From positions 192,526,001 to 192,590,000 of the forward strand of contig NC_092337.1 of the NCBI RefSeq assembly GCF_046630445.1: a stretch of DNA of 64,000 nt, written 5' to 3'. This DNA is from Rutidosis leptorrhynchoides. Its lineage: Eukaryota > Streptophyta > Magnoliopsida > Asterales > Asteraceae. Positions 25,925-37,299 of the stretch are shown here, one piece after another (position 1 is the first letter of the stretch; the number at the start of each line of letters is the position of its first letter). Position numbers and translations under genes: made by a program. Under the pieces are notes generated by a model. It worked only from the letters and a program-made list of their open reading frames with translations. It had not been told where the DNA came from and did no database searches.

Positions 25925-27213
25925 TTTATTGCGACGGCCAAATTTTAGCTACATTCACAAATGATCCTATTAGTTATAAAAATAGAAAAACTTATATAAG
26001 TTGTCCAATTAATAGACTTTTCTGATTTTTGCCCATGTTTCGAATAGCCAAAAGATGCAGCAGGTAGCCAGGACCCTTTAAATCGGAAGCCCACAACTAG
26101 CCACTAACAAATCCAACTATTACTACGAACCAGAAAAATGTCAACGTCCATTAACTTAACCGCTTAAATAATTTTTCTTTCCGTTTTGAGAATTAGATAA
26201 GAAATAGAGAAAATTCTAGGTCCTAAAAACTAGAGCGTCGAGAAATAAGAAAGAAATAGATTGCGCGTCGAAAAACATCGAAAAATAAAAATAAGAAAGA
26301 AAAACGTCGAAACTTAAAAGTCTAAAAACTAAATCTAAAAAGTTGCGCCTAAAAGTCTAAAGGTAAATGCAATTCTAAAGGAAAAACGGCAATTTATTAG
26401 GCACTAAAATCTATAAACGGCGTCGCAAAATTCTAAAGCGCCTAAGTCTTAATCTAAAGAAAAAGCACTTAAGAGATTTTACGGCAAAGCCTAAGAATCT
26501 AGAAATATAAAATAATTATGGCAAAAAAAACTAGACTAAAAACTAACTACGAACGATAAAAATACAAATATTACGCTAAACGATTAAAAAGATACAAAAT
26601 AGAAAAAGAAATAAAAAGTTATAAAATTATATATTTTTATAAAAATATTATTTTTATATTTTAAATTATAAAAGTATTAATTTTATATATTTAATAAACT
26701 AATTATAAGTAAATATTATAAATTAATAAAACTAAATAATATTAAACAAATAACCTAAATAGGGTTTTAATAATAATAATATAATATTACACCGTAATTA
26801 ATGCGTAACTAGGGTAAAACCTGGCCTGTCAGCACCCATCATGCGACTCGCATGGGGTTCAGGCTACGGTCATGCGAGTCGCATGACCTGTAGAGCCGGT
26901 TCAAATGGGGGTTCAAACAAAGGTTCAATTTGTATTTAATTTATATTTATTTTTATTTTCTGTTTTTCTAATTTTTAATTTTTCTATTTTAATATATAAA
27001 ATATAAAATATATATATAATTTAAATAAAAACTTAATTTTACAAACTAAAATAAAATAAAAATACTTTATAATAAAAACATAAAAATAGATTTATATATA
27101 TATATATATATATAATTTTTTTTTTCGGTTTTAAAAATTTTTTAATTTTTTTTTTTTTTTTTTAAAGATTTTATATTGTTTTTCTAAAAACAAAATATAA
27201 AAATTTCGCCGAC
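25925..27213 (-). mobile_element. Element A leader (5' untranslated region)
   Basis: 1.3 kb of AT-rich non-coding DNA between primer site and ORF, alike in layout to 42907-44296 of B. It carries a second copy of the paired-arm motif at 26840-26885. Poly-T runs lie near 27120-27165. Confidence 0.65.
26840..26885. other. Paired-arm inverted repeat, A leader
   Basis: CATGCGACTCGCATG (26840-26854) and CATGCGAGTCGCATG (26871-26885), 16-base loop. The arms are identical to those in the A LTRs although the surrounding sequence is unrelated. Confidence 0.85.
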
Positions 27214-27231
27214 TCCCCGGCAGCGGCGCCA
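27214..27231 (-). promoter_or_regulatory. Primer binding site of element A (tRNA-Asp type)
   Basis: Minus strand TGGCGCCGCTGCCGGGGA, close to the TGGCGCCGTTGCCGGGGA site described for Athila and Tat elements, six bases inside the 5' LTR end. Confidence 0.85.
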
Positions 27232-27237
27232 AAAACT

Positions 27238-29096
27238 TGATGTCGTAGCGTGGGGTTACGAAATATACTATATTTTTAATACGGAATGCTACAAAATTTA
27301 ACAAGTTTTAATTAAATATTTACAAAATGGTTATAGAATGGATATACCAAAACCTTGCTACAACACAATAGGCAGTGTACCTAGTCGCGGAGTAGTATAG
27401 TTTTTAGTAAGTCCGGTTCGTTCCACAGGGAGACGGGCTTATGAAACACTTATTTTTATATAATTATATTTGTACAAAAATATATAAATATATATATAAT
27501 ATATAAAAGGGGGTTTACCGTTTAATGACCGGTTTGTCGATTTATATTTTAAGCGAAGCGTATAGTAAATGATGATATTTAAATAACAATAAAATAAATA
27601 AAAATAATTAAAATGACAATAAATAAAAGTACTAGGAAATATGAAATATATTATATTATGCTTATTTAAACTTCCGTAACCATGATGGTTGACGTGTTGA
27701 TTTTAGTTTTATGCCCATGGGTTAATTGTCCTTTGTCCTGGATTATTTAATACGTCCGTCTGGTTTTTGTCCATAACAGTCCATCAGTCATAAATTTAAA
27801 ATGCGAGTGCCCTCGTCAAATTATTATTATACCCGAAGTTAAATATTCCAACTAATTGGGGATTCGAATTGTAACAAGGTTTTAATACTTTGTTTAATGA
27901 ATACACCAGGTTATCGACTGCGTGTAAACCAAGGTTTTACTACTTTGTTAACAATTACACCAATTACCCTTGAATGTAATTTCACCCCTGTTTTAATTAT
28001 TCTAGTGGCTATTAATCCATTCCCGTGTCCGGTCAAATGAACTATTATTCGTACATATAAATACCCCGCCCATCGTGTCCGATCGAGTGTATATGGTAAT
28101 TTATAGGGACGCCCAATTGTAAATCTTTATATTAACATTAACAAACTATCATTTAGTTAAACAAATATAAAGCCCATTAATAACCCATAGTCTAATTTCC
28201 ACAAGTGTCGTTCTTTTGTCCAAACCCCAATTATGGTACAAAGCCCAATTACCCAATTTTAGTAATTAGCCCAACATCATGATTACTTTGGCTCAAATAA
28301 GCATAATAATAACTTAAGTACGAGACATTAATTTAAAAAGAAGAACATAGCTTACATTGATTATTTATCGCGTAGTGTTACACGGACAGAGCTCCGACTT
28401 TAAAACCCGTAAAATAACCTTTACATAATCCGAACTAATCTAATATAACACTAATCTATACTATATATATATATATATATATTTATTATCTTATGGAGTA
28501 TTATTATTATTATGTGTGTGGTGTTAAAAACGAACGAAAAACTGGCAATTTATAGAATGTGAGCTGATTCTGATCCTCATGCGACTCGCATGGGATCATG
28601 CCTATTTGCCATGCGAGTCGCATGGCCACGCTGGACAGCTCACATATCTTTTGTCCTCTTGTTCGTCGACATATTTATTAAATATATATAAAATATAAAT
28701 AATTTTAATAATTATTTATATATTATATTATATTTATATGCATAGTAGACTAGATATTTTTGGTACATTGCGTCGGGCGTTTCTTCTTAGCTCGGGTCTC
28801 GGTTCCGGATTTTCGAACGTCTTTTCATACTATTTTATATCTTGTATTTTGCGTTCCGTAACTTGTACTCTTGTCATTTTTAGACGTTCTTCATCAATAA
28901 TTTGAACCATTTTGATTGTCTCTTGTACATTTGAGCATTTTGGACCTTTTCGTCTTCAAATCTTCGTTTTCGCCTTTTGTCTTCGCACTTATTTAATATA
29001 AACGAATATTACTTGAAAATGGAACAATTGCAACTAAAATCTTGTCTTTCTTGGGGGATAATGCTATGAAATATATGTTCCTTTTTAGCCTTATCA
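27238..29096 (-). repeat. 5' LTR of element A
   Basis: 1859 bases, nearly identical to 21001-22877. The paired-arm structure lies at 28559-28643, with inner arms 28578-28592 and 28610-28624. Confidence 0.9.
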
Positions 29097-29260
29097 ATGA
29101 CAATAGTAAATAATCCATAAACATTATTTAATAAGAAACAATTTTAAATACGATCAAAATGCTCTTGACAAAAAGACCCATGCTGGACTCCAATCTAGTG
29201 TATGCACTACATAAGCACATAGTCATCAAAGCAATGCGAAAGCTAAGCACCTTTAAGAAC

Positions 29261-29689
29261 CTGAGATAAAAGATGAAAACGATCAATAAAATTTTTGAGT
29301 TAATCTACAAGTTTAAGTAAATAGTTTATCTTTGTTAGACCACGAGATTTAGTTCAAAGCAGTAAAAGTTATACAACAGTTATGAGCACTTGAATATAAA
29401 GCTTTAACCCGCGAATAGCTTATTTGCGCTACACGTCTTCCTTTACCCAATATTTCAAACGTTGATCAAGCATTCGGTTACAAAGTTATAAGCACCCAGT
29501 TCGTTGAGTGGGGTTTGTCAAACCTACGATACCGTCTTAATAATTCGAGCCTTCAAAGTAATTAATATATTCAAGCTAGAGGTTCATTGTGTATATTTAG
29601 TTTTGTACTCGTGTCTAATGCGTAAAATAGTTTAAAACAGCATGTTATCTCATCCCAAAAAGTAAAAGTGTATGGGACTGTAGACTCAC
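29261..29689 (-). other. Putative leader intron in solo LTR H
   Basis: Minus strand AAG|GTGAGTCT donor (29689) and TATCTCAG|GTTC acceptor (29261), 429 bases. It is at the same relative place as in the C, E, D and F LTRs, despite strong divergence elsewhere. Confidence 0.4.
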
Positions 29690-31891
29690 CTTGAGTGCAC
29701 TTGACAATTCACAAGCAAAAGTAGTTGAATTACAACGACCGAGTAATGCAACCTAAATGTACCATTTTATAGTTACCTAAGTTTTGTTTTAAAGACAGAC
29801 TCACATAACAGTTGTCCTATTGCTCAGATCGACAAAATCGTATAGTAAAAGTCAACACAGAAGTCAACTAGTCAAGCAAGTCAACAAAAAGTCACAATTG
29901 GTCAACCTAAGTCAACTACATCAGTAGGTCATGTTAATGATGTCACAAAGTCAAACCAAGGTCAACTCATAAGTTTCATATAGTCGTTTAGTCAAATAAC
30001 GTTTACTAGTTTAGCTATCGTATGTTCTCACAATGGTCATGCAATCGGACAAGCATAGTTCTCAAATGTTAAATCAAACAATTATGAACAACTCCAGATC
30101 ATAAGTTCATGTTATAAGCTTTCTAAAAAGACCAAGCACAGTATCATACAGTTACTAGAACTCACGTAGTATGCAAAACATTCAAGGATAGTTTCTGTTT
30201 GCGCATCAGTTTTATTTTAATTCTCATTTAATCGAGAAAATAGAAATTAAAAAATGGCTAATTGGGGATAGTTCTTAACACTCCAAATAATCAGTGGTAA
30301 AAATATCAAAGAATACCATATTGCAGATTTGTACAGTTTTAACCAACTTGTCGGACTTTCTGATTTAGACATAATTCAGACCTTTGGTTTCGGAACGCGT
30401 ACAACGCATAGCAAATAAGACTTTTAGAGATAGACATGCAAACAAGATATGCTAAGAAATATACATAAAACAACATCCCAGAAGAAAAAAATCCAATTCA
30501 ACTTCTACTTCATGCTAGACAATTATTTGTGCAAAATAGACAGATTCGATCCCATTCAGGTAGTCATTTTCGGGGTCGAATATACAAGCATATAGAAACA
30601 ATTAGCATGTGAAGTCTAAATAAAATGTCAAGTGCTAATCATGTAATTTACAGAATACAAAATCGTAGTTAGCAAAAAGAATGTTAAATGGTCGTTTGGT
30701 CCATGAACAATTCACTAGTCAACACGTTGTGACACGAACATTCAAATAATCATAAATAACTTTTACAAATCTGATTACTATGATTCCTAGTCCATTTTAT
30801 GTGTTTTATCAATCCTCAATCCATCTAGTATCAGTTCATAAGCCAATTCAAAACACACAAGTTGCAGTTTTTGAATTATAGCACAATTACATACCGAAAC
30901 TTCAAACGATCATAGCAATACAATTCGTTTAACACTTTTAAATTATAGAAAACAAAATCACAAAACTAGTAGCATAGCAATACAATTCATTTTAAAACCC
31001 TAACTCGCAAATCGGACAAAATAACGACTAGTTACATAGACAATCGCGACCAATTGAGCAATAGAACATCTAATTCATCATAATAGCAATAAAAATCAGA
31101 TTTATAAACTTAGGGTTAGCAATTATACCTTTCTAGCAAAATCAATGCACGTTACTAGACGTAAAATGAAGCAAGGTACAACTTTGAAGCACAAGACTTG
31201 TTCTAATTTTGAGTTTTGAGTGGTGATGGTGATGATGGATGTCGACGGCCAAGGAGGGAGGGAGAGAGCCAAAAAGTCGACTAGGTTTTGTGATAATGAG
31301 AAGCCAGTAATCTAATTCTACTAGTTATATTTTTTTAGGGCCTAATTAAATCCCATAAACAACCACTTAAGCCCAAAGTAAGTCCATAAAGGGGGTATTG
31401 GATGGGGTTCGGCCGAATGGCCCATCTGGAGTGTTTTTGGACTCTTTTTGCTTACTAGTGTACGTGCAGTGGTCCGTTTTGAGTGCTGTTAACCGTACCA
31501 TGTTACCGGAAGGTTAACCAATCGTTAAAATGCAACCCACCTAGTTTAATTCATTAAATAAATAATAAATTAAATAAGTTTTTATCAAAACATGAAATAA
31601 GTTTTTCGGCTAATATAAATATTAATTATGTTAGTTCATCATGAAATCAAGTATGCATTTAATTCACTTAAATACATGAATCGAAAGTAAACACCGTTAA
31701 ATACTTAACGGACAGTTAACAAAGCATAACGGAAATAGCTAGGGTATTACACTTAAGGAATGATTTTAGAACAACCTTTCTTTACAACTTTCGAACCTCA
31801 TCCATGTGTTGAACCTCGACGCGCTTAATACTAAAACACACTTTTTCGTGTTGTTTTGATATCCTTTACACATCCAACAATCTCCCACTTG

Positions 31892-32448
31892 AAGGATGAT
31901 CTAAACACAACCCATTTTATCAACCCATACCAGATCACCTGTCTCGACTTCATTGAACCTACCCATCTATACCGCCAAGAAAGCTACTTGGGATACGCAC
32001 ATTCCAGCTACTTAAGTTAGCAGCTTTCGATAAAGAGCACTTCAACTACACTAGCCAAAACATAATCAACTTCACCTGTCAATTGTGTTAAATACCCACA
32101 ACAACTCTTGTTTACCCGATTATGGAACTCCATTTGAACACCGCCGAATAAACACACGGGACACGCTTCACTTCCACGCTATGGGAAGGAAGACTTTCGA
32201 CACTCAAACACCTGAGTAATAATCTAATCTTCGTTGTTAGCTTGGGACATCTCTCGATTTCTGCGCCACCATTGATATGTGCGAGACTTCAAACACAGGA
32301 TTTAAAAAAAACGAGACAAAACCGCCTCAACTTATCACTCTAGACATGCCCAACCCTGTTATCGATATGTCAATGATTACCCTCATACGCCAAACCACAT
32401 CAACCAGATGCTAGTCCGCATATAACCCAAAAGTAATATCATATATTA
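31892..32448 (-). mobile_element. Copia-like internal 3' end, no intact gene
   Basis: Follows the purine tract of the copia-like LTR on its internal side. It has lower AT content than its surroundings but no ORF with a recognisable RNase H or other domain. Element B inserted at its right edge. Treated as a broken fossil. Confidence 0.35.
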
Positions 32449-34434
32449 TGATGTCGAACGAGGTGTATATAAAATAGTTATTATTTTACTAGGGAAATAC
32501 TATTAAATACGATACAATTTTACACAAGATATTTATTTATTTATAGAATGGATATACTTAAACCTGGCTACAACACTTATAGGCAGTGTACCTAATCGTA
32601 CAGTAGTGTAGTTTTTAGTAAGTCCGGTTCGTTCCACAGGGAAATCTTTAAACAAAGCTCAACGCTATATTAGTTAACTTTTATAAAAATACAAATATAT
32701 ATATAGGTAATATTATTATTATAAAGGGGGGTTTTTTTTACCGTTTAATGACCGGTTTGTCGATTTTAAAACTTTAGTCGCAGTTAAAACCTAATGTAAA
32801 ATATAAAATAAATACAAGACTTTAAATTAAAGCGTAAAGTAAATAACGATAATGAAATTGCGAATAATAAAAATGCGATAAAATTAAATTGCGATAATTA
32901 AAAAGTACGATAATTAAAAGTGCGATAAAATAAAATAAATAAAAGTGCGATAATTAGAAGTGCAATTAAATATAAAATAAAGGAAATTAAATATGAAATA
33001 AAAGAATTATGCTTATTTAAACTTCCGTAATCATGATGTTTGACGTGTTGATTTTAGTTTTATGCCCATGGGTTAATTGTCCTTTGTCCTGGATTATTCA
33101 ATATGTCCGTCTGGTTTTTGTCCATAACAGTCCATCAGTCATAAATATAAATTGCAAGTGTCCTTGTCAAATTATTATTATACCCGAAGATAAATATTCC
33201 AACTAATTGGGGATTCGAATTGTAACAAGGTTTTAATACTTTGTTTAATGAATACACCAGGTTATCGACTGCGTGTAAACCAAGGTTTTACTACTTTGTT
33301 AACAATTACACCAATTACCCTTGAATGTAATTTCACCCCTGTTTTAATTATTCTAGTGGCTATTAATCCATTCCCGTGTCCGGTTAAATGAACGATTATT
33401 CGTACATATAAATACCCTGCCCATCGTGTCCGATCGAGTGTATATGGTAATTTATAGGGACGCCCAATTGTAAATCTTTATATTAACATTAACAAACTTT
33501 CATTTAGTTAAACAAATATAAAGCCCATTAATAGCCCATAGTCTAGTTTCCACAAGTGTCGTTCTTTTGTCCAAACCCCAATTATGGTACAAAGCCCAAT
33601 TACCCAATTTTAGTAATTAGCCCAACATCATGATTACTTCGTTTTAAATAAGCATAATAATAACTTAGCTACGAGACATTAATATAAAAAGGTTGAACAT
33701 AACTTACAATGATTAAAATTAGCGTAGCGTTACACGGACAGAATTTCGACTTACACCCTTACAACATTCGCTAACATACCTTTATTATTAGAATTAAAAT
33801 TAAAATATAAATTATAAATATAAATATATATTACTTCGTATGAATGAGAAGAAAAAATGATTTGTGTTAAATTCGATCAGAATTCGGTTGGCTTTATAGC
33901 CAGAAGTGAAATTTGGGGCTCCGCGACTCGCGGCAAAATGGCCTTAAAACTCCGCGAGTCGCGGAGAGGTATTTTCATTTCACACCCTTGGAGTTTCTGG
34001 CTGCCGACGGTTTTAATAATATATATATATTATATATATAATTAATATAATTAATTATATATTATATTATATTTATATACATAGTTAACTTGTAATTTTT
34101 AGTCCGTTGCGTCGAGCGTTAAGAGTTGACTCTGGTCTCGGTTCCGGATTTTCGAACGTCCTCGCGTACAATTTAATATCTTGTACTTTGCGTTTTGAAT
34201 CTTGTACTCTTGTGATTTCGAGACGTTTCTTATCAATAATTGGAACCTTTTTGATTGTCTTTTGTACTTTTGAGCTTTTTGGTCGTTTGCGTCTTCAACT
34301 CGTCGAATCTGTCTTTTGTCTTCACCTTTTATTATTTAAACGAATATCTCTTGTAAATAGAACAATTGCAACTAAAAGCTTGTCTTTCTTGAGGAATAAT
34401 GCTATGAAATATATGTTCGTTTTTAGCATTATCA
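32449..34434 (-). repeat. 3' LTR of element B
   Basis: Minus strand starts TGATAATGCTAAAAACGAAC and ends CGTTCGACATCA. About 600 bases in the middle (33010-33640) are near-identical to the A LTR (21420-22030), while outer parts differ. The paired-arm structure lies at 33906-33983. Confidence 0.93.
33906..33983. other. Nested inverted-repeat structure, B 3' LTR
   Basis: Outer arms GTGAAAT (33906-33912) and ATTTCAC (33977-33983) enclose 15-bp inner arms CTCCGCGACTCGCGG (33919-33933) and CCGCGAGTCGCGGAG (33952-33966), with an 18-base loop. The geometry is the same as in A, with different arm sequences apart from the GCGACTCGC/GCGAGTCGC cores. Confidence 0.8.
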
Positions 34435-34450
34435 AATATTCCCACACTTG
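34435..34450 (-). promoter_or_regulatory. Polypurine tract of element B
   Basis: Minus strand CTCAAGTGTGGGAATATT immediately before the 3' LTR start TGATAATG. Confidence 0.7.
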
Positions 34451-36712
34451 AGCGTTGCTTGTCCTCAAGCAATATCGTCTTGAAATACTAGAATCACTTC
34501 TTTATTCTTCACACTTTGTACATCAGTGATTTCTATATGGCGGTATAAACAATGGTAGTAACGATATGGTTTACAGTCCCACATGACTATAAAAATTTAG
34601 ATCCATTAAGGAAATTGGATCTTTATGAAAACATTTGATCTTTTGAAAATTAAATCTAGTTTTTACCCTAGATAAGTTTTCCGGAATAACCCTTTACCGG
34701 TGTTTGCAAAATATTTTTGTGGGTTTGGTGGGTTTCAGATTTGAAAATTTTAGCTCAAAACTTGCGGTTTTGTGTCACCCACTTGCTAACCTTGTATTTG
34801 GAAAGCAACACGTCCAGTTTACTTGTTCCGTATATTACCTTTCGGCAAACTACCGTCCGGTTGTAAAGGAAAGCGTTGAACAAGCAACTGTTAAGGCAAT
34901 GTCCCGTGACATGCTTTTGATTATGGTCTATAACGTGTCGGACGCAATTACTATTCTTGGTAGGAGCAATAGTAAAGCTCACCCTTATAATTTGTCGGTC
35001 TGGCACGAGGTCCTGTTTTTGACCATGCTATGCAACCACCGTTCTTACGGTTGACACCCGATTTAGTTCAGGTGACCTAATGAATTCCAGGTGAATTCCT
35101 AGGATTTTACGTTCAATGGTAATGAACGCATTGAAAATAGGGTTTTCAGAAAACAAATCGGTTTATAATTTTGATCAAAATATTTTCTCGTTTAAGCTCG
35201 AGTTTAGATATCATTGAATTCCATGAGTTTGTAATTCTCAATCTTTAAGGTCAATCTCTAGGATTGAGTAATATCAGTCTTAAAAGCTGATTTTTAATTT
35301 TTAAGGAGATTATCCTTTCTGGGGATCTGATTCATTAGTCTTATCCAGCTAATTTGCACGGTGCCTCCCCATTGTACGAGATAAATCCTTCTCATGGTTA
35401 GGATAAATCTGACCACTTGGCGACCCTGTTTTATGCTGAGGTCCGTGGATTTCCTGCTGATTTTAGTGATGACTTTTCTAGATTTTTCGTCAACCTACAG
35501 CTGGTCTGGACGACAACTTCATGACCTAAATCAAGAAGCGCGTGTCTTTTTCGGAAGACTTTACTTCCTTTTAATGATGGAATTGATTCATCGTGTAGAT
35601 CCATCTCTTCTTTTCTTTCATTGGGTAAAACAGTTTAGTTTAGTTCAAAGCAAAAGTATTTTCAGTTATTTGTTACAAATATATGTGGCATATGTTTAAA
35701 ATAACTTGGTAAATTTTCCCACACTTGGCTTTTTATTTTTCTTTTTATCGTCCTCTATTCCATTTTAAATGAATTTTAACATTTTAGTTTGTTTCTCAAT
35801 TTATGTCCTTTCCGAGGTAACAATAATTTCGGTGTTAAAACCTAGTTTTATCGTTCATAAATATGTATAAACATGATTTGAATTCATTTAATTAAAAATT
35901 TTGAAAAATTTTACTAGAATTGGGTAGTCAGTATATAAGACTAGGGTTGTTCTTTTTTATCAGAGAGCACTAGATTCTAATACAACTACTGCTTTACTAG
36001 TATTTTTAATGGTAACCAAGTGTTTATAAAAATTTTTAAAAATCCGAAAGAATTTAACCCCTTCCCACACTTAAGATCTTGCAATGCCCTCATTTGCAAG
36101 AAATCAGTAACAATTTAAATTTAAAATTCAAAATTAATATTAAAAATTCACACCAAACTCAAAATTTAAAATGCATAAAATTAAAATTTCATATTTTAAA
36201 AATTAAAAATTCACACCAAACTTAATTTAAAAATTCATAAATTCATATCAAACTTATATTAATTTTTCAAATATTTACAATTTTAAATATATTGTTTTTA
36301 CAAAGTTTACAATATTAATTTAAGATTTAAATATTAATTTTAAAAACATGGTAAAAAAAATAAAATTAAAAATCTTTTTGTCTTTTTATCCCACTTTAAT
36401 CAATCAAATATTATCAAAAATATGCGCCCCTCTTTTCGGTAAAGTAATTTCGGTTCCAAGACCTAATTTAACTCATGACGAATTTTTGAAATATTTTGGG
36501 TTGATTGATTAAAGATATTTATACCTTAAGAATAAACGTTAAATTTCGCAGTGATGTAATAAATTTTTGAAGGATATCAATAATTTCGGTCGCCAAACCT
36601 AATTTTATTTAATACCAATTTAATACTTTTTAGCGAACAAATTAGCGTTTATTATCAAAAGGTTAAAAATAAAAAATAAAAACTGTACAGACATACCTGT
36701 GAAATAGATTTC
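34451..36712 (-). mobile_element. Element B 3' non-coding interior
   Basis: 2.3 kb between the extra ORF and the purine tract. Long blocks are shared with A. Short frames (34704-35054, 35394-35699) are mirrored in A but code for no recognisable domain. No envelope-like ORF seen. Confidence 0.6.
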
Positions 36713-37129
36713 TTAGTTATATGATCTATTATATTCATAAGATAGTCGGTTTAATTGGTCTTCCATGGCTGCATAGGCGTAACCTCGAGCATTCATTGTC
36801 TTTTCTTCTAAACATATGAACGGTCCGTCTCTGCATAAAGTAACAAATTCGGTATTTGAATAGGTTTGATTATTTGAACATTTACCTCCATGTGACCATT
36901 TTCCGCATTTGTGACATTTTTCTAGGTGTCGTGCTCTTCTTTTCGCTGCGGATTTTGATTTTCCTTTACCAAATTGTAACTTATTATCTTCGCATCTGGA
37001 TCCTTTTCTAACTCCGTCCATTCTTTCTCTGATTACTGATACTAATTCACTCGGTAGTATGTCATTATTTCTTTTAGTGATCAAAGCGTGTAGCATTAGA
37101 CCATGGTTTAGTTCACAGGCAGTCTTCAT
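36713..37129 (-). CDS. Extra ORF downstream of pol in element B, CCHC-like knuckle
   Basis: 138 codons, starting 170 bases after the gag-pol stop, same strand. A basic stretch (KGKSKSAAKRRARHLEK) is followed by CHKCGKWSHGGKC, a CX2CX4HX3C cluster close to a zinc knuckle. No signal peptide or membrane segment, so it is not envelope-like. A small nucleic-acid-binding accessory protein is an inference. Expression would need splicing or a separate start; no evidence for either is visible here. Confidence 0.5.
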   Translation of the reverse strand: MKTACELNHGLMLHALITKRNNDILPSELVSVIRERMDGVRKGSRCEDNKLQFGKGKSKSAAKRRARHLEKCHKCGKWSHGGKCSNNQTYSNTEFVTLCRDGPFICLEEKTMNARGYAYAAMEDQLNRLSYEYNRSYN

Positions 37130-37299
37130 TTCGTAAAAACCTAAAAAATAAAAATTCAGAATGGGGGGAGAAGACTAGTTCTTTAGGGTCTGCTAGGGAA
37201 AGACCATACGTGTTCCATTTTCGAAAACTACACGAAAACAGACAATCTAACTCTAACAGAAATACATATTATCCTTTAAAGATTTGATTCTCCCCACAC

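Larger units (their letters stand above)
21001..29096 (-). mobile_element. Element A: non-autonomous Athila-like LTR retrotransposon
   Basis: Direct LTRs at 21001-22877 and 27238-29096, TG...CA ends and an ATGAC duplication (20996-21000, 29097-29101). The primer site and purine tract show minus-strand orientation. The 4.4-kb interior has one 366-codon ORF and no protease, RT or integrase. Leader and 3' region are closely similar to element B, so it looks like a deletion/replacement derivative of a B-type element, mobilised in trans. About five substitutions between LTRs (plus TA-array and 1-base changes) suggest roughly 0.1 million years. Confidence 0.9.
20843..31751 (-). mobile_element. Solo LTR H (minus), split by element A
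   Basis: On the minus strand it starts TGTAATACCCTAGC (31751) and ends GGGGTGTTACA (20843). CTTAA flanks both sides (20838-20842, 31752-31756), the signature of a solo LTR left by LTR-LTR recombination. About 2.8 kb remains once element A and one ATGAC copy are removed. It shares the lineage's intron-like borders (29689 to 29261 on the minus strand) and landmarks such as TTTTTGGGATGAG, ATCTCGTGGTCTA and CGTCTCATATAGAGG, so it is a distant relative of the C/E/D family. No gene is visible in 29102-31751. Confidence 0.85.
19909..31879 (-). mobile_element. Ty1/copia-like 3' LTR (minus), split by solo LTR H and element A
   Basis: Read on the minus strand, a CAAGTGGGAGAT purine tract (31880-31891) is followed by TGTTGGATGTG, the usual copia LTR opening. 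The far end may be the CCAACA formed by TGTTGGAA at 19909. Removing the nested insertion leaves about 1.06 kb of LTR. A minus-strand TATA box lies at 20721-20730, followed by the run to TGTGTTTCGAGTTGGG seen in plant copia LTRs. The 19909 boundary is uncertain (an alternative end lies near 20500). Short ORFs in 20047-20444 have no recognisable domain. Confidence 0.45.

Noticed and set aside
33857-34045. 62-codon ORF identical at 45731-45919
   Set aside because: Lies across the paired-arm structure in the LTRs of B; identity reflects LTR youth, not coding constraint.
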